A DNA stretch of 64,000 nt from CAWCTB01 sp963798275. Its GTDB lineage: Bacteria > Acidobacteriota > Terriglobia > Terriglobales > Acidobacteriaceae. Position 1 is the stretch's first letter; every line of letters begins with the position of its first letter. A model generated the notes under the pieces. That model was not told where the DNA came from, searched no databases, and saw only the letters and a program-made list of their open reading frames with translations. The translations under genes were made by a program, and so were the position numbers. The stretch covers positions 186,001 through 250,000 of the forward strand of contig CAWCTB010000015.1 in NCBI GenBank assembly GCA_963798275.1, in the 5' to 3' direction. This document shows, in pieces, positions 60,323 to 64,000 of this stretch.

Positions 60323-60985
60323 CTATGCGTTGTGCAGCCCGTGTACATAGAACGCAGCCAGCCCGTTGAACATGATCTGGATTCCGATGCACACCACGAT
60401 GAACGCTGACAGCCGGATCAGAATGCTTGAACCTGTCGGTCCCAGCAGTCGTTCCAGCCCTTCCGAGTAGCGATAACTCAGGTAAATGCTCAGTCCGATG
60501 GCCAGAATGCCGATCACGCCCGCCAGGGCGCTTACGATCAGTTGCAGATGAGTCTCAGCGTGACTATTGCTGCCCAGCGTAATGGCAACCGCGATCGAAC
60601 CCGGACCCACCGTCAATGGCATCGTCAGGGGATAAAACGCCTTCGCGAGTATTTCTTCCGTTTTCGGCTTGCTTTCGGCCTGCCGCTCACTCACATCCGT
60701 CTTGCGATTCAGAATCTGCCAGCCCGCAATGGTGACAACCAGGCCGCCGCCGAGTTGCACGGCTGCGATGCTGACACCGAAGAACTCCAGGATGTACGAG
60801 CCGACGAAAATCGATCCCACCAGCAAAATGACGCCATTCACCGCCACCCGCATGGCGACCGTGCGGCGGGTGCTCTCGTCGTAGAACTCCGTCATCCCGG
60901 CAAAGATCGGGGCCATGCCCAACGGATTCACGATGGGAAACAGCGCGGCGAAGACCAGCAGAACATTGCGTATGAAGGCTTCCAT
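60323..60985 (-). CDS. MarC-family membrane protein
   Basis: This 220-residue protein has about six helices. The first, MEAFIRNVLLVFAALFPIVNPLGMAPIF, carries the conserved NP-x-G of MarC/YchE proteins; KAFYPLTMPLTVGPGSIAVAIT is the matching second-half motif. ATG 60985 starts this family N-terminus; a longer frame exists upstream without a signal. MarC-type proteins have no firm transport substrate. Convergent with the YncE-like gene. Confidence 0.9.
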   Translation of the reverse strand: MEAFIRNVLLVFAALFPIVNPLGMAPIFAGMTEFYDESTRRTVAMRVAVNGVILLVGSIFVGSYILEFFGVSIAAVQLGGGLVVTIAGWQILNRKTDVSERQAESKPKTEEILAKAFYPLTMPLTVGPGSIAVAITLGSNSHAETHLQLIVSALAGVIGILAIGLSIYLSYRYSEGLERLLGPTGSSILIRLSAFIVVCIGIQIMFNGLAAFYVHGLHNA

Positions 60986-61106
60986 GCAGCGACAGGATAT
61001 CTGATTCCGGCCCGGCAACGGAGGGAAGAAGACATTACGGTTGCGTGAACCTGCAGCCGCTTGAGGGCTGATCTCGCGCCGCTTTGCCATGTAAACTCTA
61101 GGGCTA

Positions 61107-62586
61107 ATGGCACAGAACACAGGCATCCCGCCCCGCACTGCCGGAGCGCTCGAAGTTCAGATCCGAGAGTCGCTGGTGACCCGCACGCTGGTGATGCCCA
61201 TCCAGGAGTTCATTCACATTCAGGGTGTGAGCAGCATCGTGTTGCTCGCGGCCGCCATCGCCGCGCTGGTGTGGGCCAACTCACCCTGGCACGACTCCTA
61301 TCACAAAGTGTGGGACCTCGAACTCACCCTCTATCATATCCAGTTGCCCGTACATGCCTGGATCAACGATGCCTTCATGGCGATCTTCTTCTTCCTGGTG
61401 GGGATGGAGATCAAGCATGAGATTGTGCATGGGGAACTTTCTGACATGCGCCGTGCCGCCCTACCGATTGTCGCCGCCCTGGGCGGCATGGTGGCCCCGG
61501 CGCTGCTTTATGTCGCCCTCAATTTCCACCAGCCCGGCCAGCATGGATGGGGCGTCCCCATGGCGACGGATATCGCTTTCTCGCTGGGCGTGCTGTCCAT
61601 GGTGAAGGGCATTCCTTCCGAGCTGAAGGTCTTCCTGTTGTCGCTGGCCATTGCCGACGACATCGGCGCCATTGCCGTCATTGCTGTCTTCTACACCGAA
61701 ACGGTTCATTTGCAAGCCTTGGTCATCGGTGCTGTGATCGTTGGGCTCATGCTGGGGCTGCGTCGGATCGGCCTGACCCGTCCCATTCTCCTCTTCGTAT
61801 TGTCGGTCGCCTTCTGGGTCGCTATTTTGAAATCGGGCATACACGCCACCATCGCGGGCGTGATTCTGGGCTTTCTGGTGCCAACTACGGCTCGCCTCAG
61901 CTTCAAGGACTTTCAGAATATCGGGACCGATATCGTGAATGAGTTCCGTTTGGCCGTCGCCGAAGGCGATGAGGCGAAGGCGACTCGTCTCCTTAGGCGT
62001 TTTCGAACAACTGATCCAGGCCACGGAAGCCGATTCGGAGCGTCTGACCCGCAAACTCAATGACTGGGTTTCGTTCCTGGTTCTCCCGCTGTTCGCGCTT
62101 GCCAACGCAGGAGTCGAGTTCGGAGGTGGCGCCGCCAGCAGTCTCCTGCGCAGCCATATCGCCTGGGGGGTGCTGGTGGGTCTCATCGTTGGCAAACCTC
62201 TGGGCATCGTCGGCTTCTCCCGGCTGGCTGCGAAACTGGGCATTGCCAGCCTGCCGAATCACGTGAATTGGCGGCAGATCAGCGCGGTTGGTATGCTGGC
62301 CGGCATCGGGTTTACGGTTTCGATCTTTATTAGCTCGCTCGCCTTCGGCGATCCGCAGCATCTGGTGGAGGCCAAAGCTTCGGTGCTGATAGCGTCTCTG
62401 ATCGCGGGAGTGGTTGGTTTCTTCGCGCTACGTGGGGCATCCTCGGCAAACCGACACCGCCTTGGAAATTACGCCGGAGGCATCCAACAATTAGCCTCCT
62501 GTCGAAAACCAACGTCCCGTTTTGTCCGTCGGGTTAATGCGGGAGTGCGAATTGATTTTTCACTTCTGCAATCCTGCTGGCGCTGA
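61107..62586 (+). CDS. nhaA: Na+/H+ antiporter NhaA, one frameshift
   Basis: This NhaA-type protein has a +1 shift near 61995 joining EAKATRL to GVFEQLIQATEADSERL. Family marks: FLVGMEIKHEI, MATDIAFSLGVLSMV, and the ion-binding Asp pair in LSLAIADDIGAIAVIAVFY. It exchanges sodium for protons at the inner membrane. The C-terminal 40 residues after FFALRGASS do not look conserved, and the natural stop is probably earlier (near 62490 if another indel is present). The first helix region is longer than the E. coli form, as in many environmental NhaA proteins. Confidence 0.88.
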
Positions 62587-62681
62587 TAACCTAAGAGCGC
62601 GAAAGCGCTGTAACATCGCGCTTGTCCGCCGCTCTCGGCTGGATTGTGTTCGATCCGGCTTCACACCCACATGGAGGAATT

Positions 62682-63485
62682 ATGCGTACTCGATTTGCCG
62701 CGCTTTTACTGAGCGCGATGCTTGCGGCCAGCATTGGCTGCAGTAAGAAGACTGAGACTCCGGCGACCCAGACGCCGCCGGCGACCGCCGATCAGACTGC
62801 GCAACAGCCGGCTGCCACGAACCCACCAGCTCAGAACACTCAGCCCGGGCAGCAAGCTGCCCCGGCCGCCGCACCTGTAGCGGAAACCCAGGCGCCTCCT
62901 CCACCGCCTCCACCGCCGCCGCTGGTGGTTCCGGCGGGAACCACTCTGGTGATCAAAATGGGTTCGACGCTGGACACCAAGACGGCCGAAGCCGGCCAGC
63001 CGTTCACTGGAACCCTGGCGCGCTCGGTGGCCGTCGAGGGTGAAGTTGCCATTCCGGCCGGCGCAGGCGTCAGCGGAAGCGTTGTGGAATCCAAGTCACC
63101 GGGCAAATTCAAGGGCGAGGGACTTCTTTCCATCTCCTTAAACTCGATCGACGTTCGTGGCGTACCCACGCAGATTGCCACCTCGACATACACACAGACC
63201 GTGAAAGGCAAGGGCAAGCGCACTGCCGTAGCGGTTGGTGGCGGAACCGGCGCCGGCGCCTTGATTGGCGGACTCGCTGGCGGAGGCAAGGGAGCCCTGA
63301 TCGGCGGCCTGGTCGGAGCCGGCGCAGGCACTGCCGGCGCGGCGTTTACCGGCAATAAAGACCTCCAGATTCCGGCCGAATCAGCCGTGAGCTTCCGGCT
63401 TGCCAATTCGATCACCGTAAAGCGCACCGGAGAGAAGGCGAAGAAGGCAGCGCATGCCGGCGAAGAACCGGCTCCGCAGCAGTAG
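62682..63485 (+). CDS. lipoprotein with proline-rich linker and Gly-rich C-terminal segment
   Basis: This 267-residue protein has a lipoprotein signal (MLAASIGCSKK, Cys about 20) and a Thr/Ala/Pro/Gln linker ending in a polyproline run. A domain of about 110 residues follows (GTTLVIKMGSTLDTKTAEAG, ARSVAVEGEVAIPAGAGVSG, SLNSIDVRGVPTQIAT), related in layout to the protein at 13167. The end is a glycine-zipper-like segment (GGTGAGALIGGLAGGGKGAL) that could insert in or cross a membrane, then NKDLQIPAESAVSFRL. GGAGGAATT precedes ATG 62682. A terminator follows. Function unknown. Confidence 0.75.
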   Translation: MRTRFAALLLSAMLAASIGCSKKTETPATQTPPATADQTAQQPAATNPPAQNTQPGQQAAPAAAPVAETQAPPPPPPPPPLVVPAGTTLVIKMGSTLDTKTAEAGQPFTGTLARSVAVEGEVAIPAGAGVSGSVVESKSPGKFKGEGLLSISLNSIDVRGVPTQIATSTYTQTVKGKGKRTAVAVGGGTGAGALIGGLAGGGKGALIGGLVGAGAGTAGAAFTGNKDLQIPAESAVSFRLANSITVKRTGEKAKKAAHAGEEPAPQQ

Positions 63486-63507
63486 GGTTCCGTCAGTCCA
63501 ACAATGC

Positions 63508-63533
63508 GAAGGGAGGTCTGCGGGCCTCCCTTC
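63508..63533 (+). terminator. terminator after the lipoprotein gene
   Basis: GAAGGGAGG-TCTGCGGG-CCTCCCTTC is a 9-bp perfect stem, 22 bp after the stop. There is no long T-run, only TTC then CGATG. Confidence 0.7.
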
Positions 63534-63837
63534 CGATGCCTGGATGTTATGTTGTGGATGGCTATCGGTCTGCCGTGTGGGGCTTGTTCATAGTCTGAAG
63601 ATACCTCGCCGCCGACCATGGCATTGGTTGGAAACTCGGATGACAATCGCAACATATAATCTTGATGGCGGTTCGCCTGGGGCCGAGCCCAGGTCCTCCG
63701 CCACCTCAAGCTAGGCGGCGTTCGATTTTGGATCCGTCGTTGTTCTGCAATCAAGCCAGATTGAGCCTACGAGTTCTGGAACCGATCGGCAGGTTGCCCT
63801 GCGTGCAATCTGCCAGGACTACACGAGGAGGATGTCG
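63534..63837. other. intergenic region
   Basis: About 300 bases without a convincing gene. It contains CTGGG-GCCGAG-CCCAG-type complementarity near 63680 and the ribosome-binding site (GAGGAGGA) of the next gene. Nothing else is evident. Confidence 0.4.
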
Positions 63838-64000
63838 ATGAAATATGGATTTCTGCTGGGAGCGATGCTGCTGGCCGCATTTGTGGGCGCCGGGTTCGCT
63901 CAACAGGTCTCCGTCAACTACAACCACAATGCCAGCTTCTCGCAGTATCACACGTACGCGTGGGGCAGTAACAACAAGAACGAGATTCGCAATTCCATCC
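63838..64000 (+). CDS. exported DUF4136-like protein, cut by the window end
   Basis: ATG 63838 follows GAGGAGG by seven bases and opens a signal peptide (MKYGFLLGAMLLAAFVGAGFAQ). VSVNYNHNASFSQYHTYAWG follows, the usual start of DUF4136 domains (V-x-x-x-Y-D/N...F-x-x-Y-x-T-Y-x-W). Only about 54 codons are in the window. DUF4136 proteins are exported, often lipoproteins; the function is unknown. Confidence 0.75.
   Translation, partial: MKYGFLLGAMLLAAFVGAGFAQQVSVNYNHNASFSQYHTYAWGSNNKNEIRNSI

Overview
This 64 kb window looks like a piece of a high-GC (about 60%) Acidobacteriota genome, probably Terriglobia/Koribacter-like. I infer this from gene content: a Ser/Thr kinase fused to TPRs, a PDZ-membrane-SpoIIE phosphatase, a cytochrome bd-like oxidase fused to cytochrome c, an L-type lectin, an abundant GGCTAAAGCC-type palindromic repeat and DUF4136-like secreted proteins. 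No 16S or other marker gene is present, so the placement is inference. No tRNA, rRNA, prophage or CRISPR array was found. || Layout. 0-5.4 kb: a secreted Tyr/Gly-rich protein, then a minus-strand two-gene bd-like oxidase operon. 5.5-11.2 kb: a PLP decarboxylase divergent from a long kinase-TPR gene. 11.3-17.6 kb: a secreted L-type lectin, a secreted unknown, a cold-shock protein, an RRM protein and a PDZ/SpoIIE phosphatase. 17.7-20.2 kb: a glycine-betaine-type ABC importer ending in a MITE-like repeat. 20.6-27.4 kb: an intact RND pump, adaptor and outer-membrane channel. 27.6-34.3 kb: an arginine operon argR-C-B-F-G-H plus a short N-acetylglutamate synthase, with a large palindromic operator at argR. 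34.3-36.6 kb: an APC permease and a PAP2 phosphatase. 37.3-39.7 kb: an NfnAB/SudBA-like flavoprotein pair. 39.8-46.5 kb: an unusual ligase/peptidase operon (ATP-grasp, GCS2-type carboxylate-amine ligase, M29-like aminopeptidase, a second ATP-grasp-like protein), with two alpha/beta-hydrolase esterases beside it. 46.7-48.2 kb: two exported proteins. 48.3-48.7 kb: a nested repeat element. 48.7-53.3 kb: a dihydroorotate-dehydrogenase-like protein and NifJ. 53.7-64 kb: an acetyltransferase, GH31 glucosidase, ferrochelatase, peroxiredoxin, tetrahaem cytochrome, YncE-like propeller, MarC, NhaA, a lipoprotein and the start of a DUF4136 protein. || How parts fit. Three redox units (bd-like oxidase, Nfn-like pair, NifJ/DHOD-like) each have a CRP/FNR-type TGTGA-N6-TCACA-like site upstream, which suggests a shared regulon. 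The Nfn-like pair and NifJ would connect pyruvate, ferredoxin and NAD(P)H pools, and the bd-like oxidase with cytochrome c would be a respiratory outlet. The 39.8-46.5 kb operon is the best candidate for an undescribed system: its enzymes point to ATP-dependent synthesis and trimming of a small peptide-like compound. || Sequence quality. Many conserved genes are split by single-base indels, mostly +1, with the densest cluster in the arg operon at 28-34 kb, while 20.6-27.4 kb and 37.3-42.1 kb are clean. The protein families stay recognisable across the shifts, so I treat them as consensus errors, not gene death, and give gene ends that span them.
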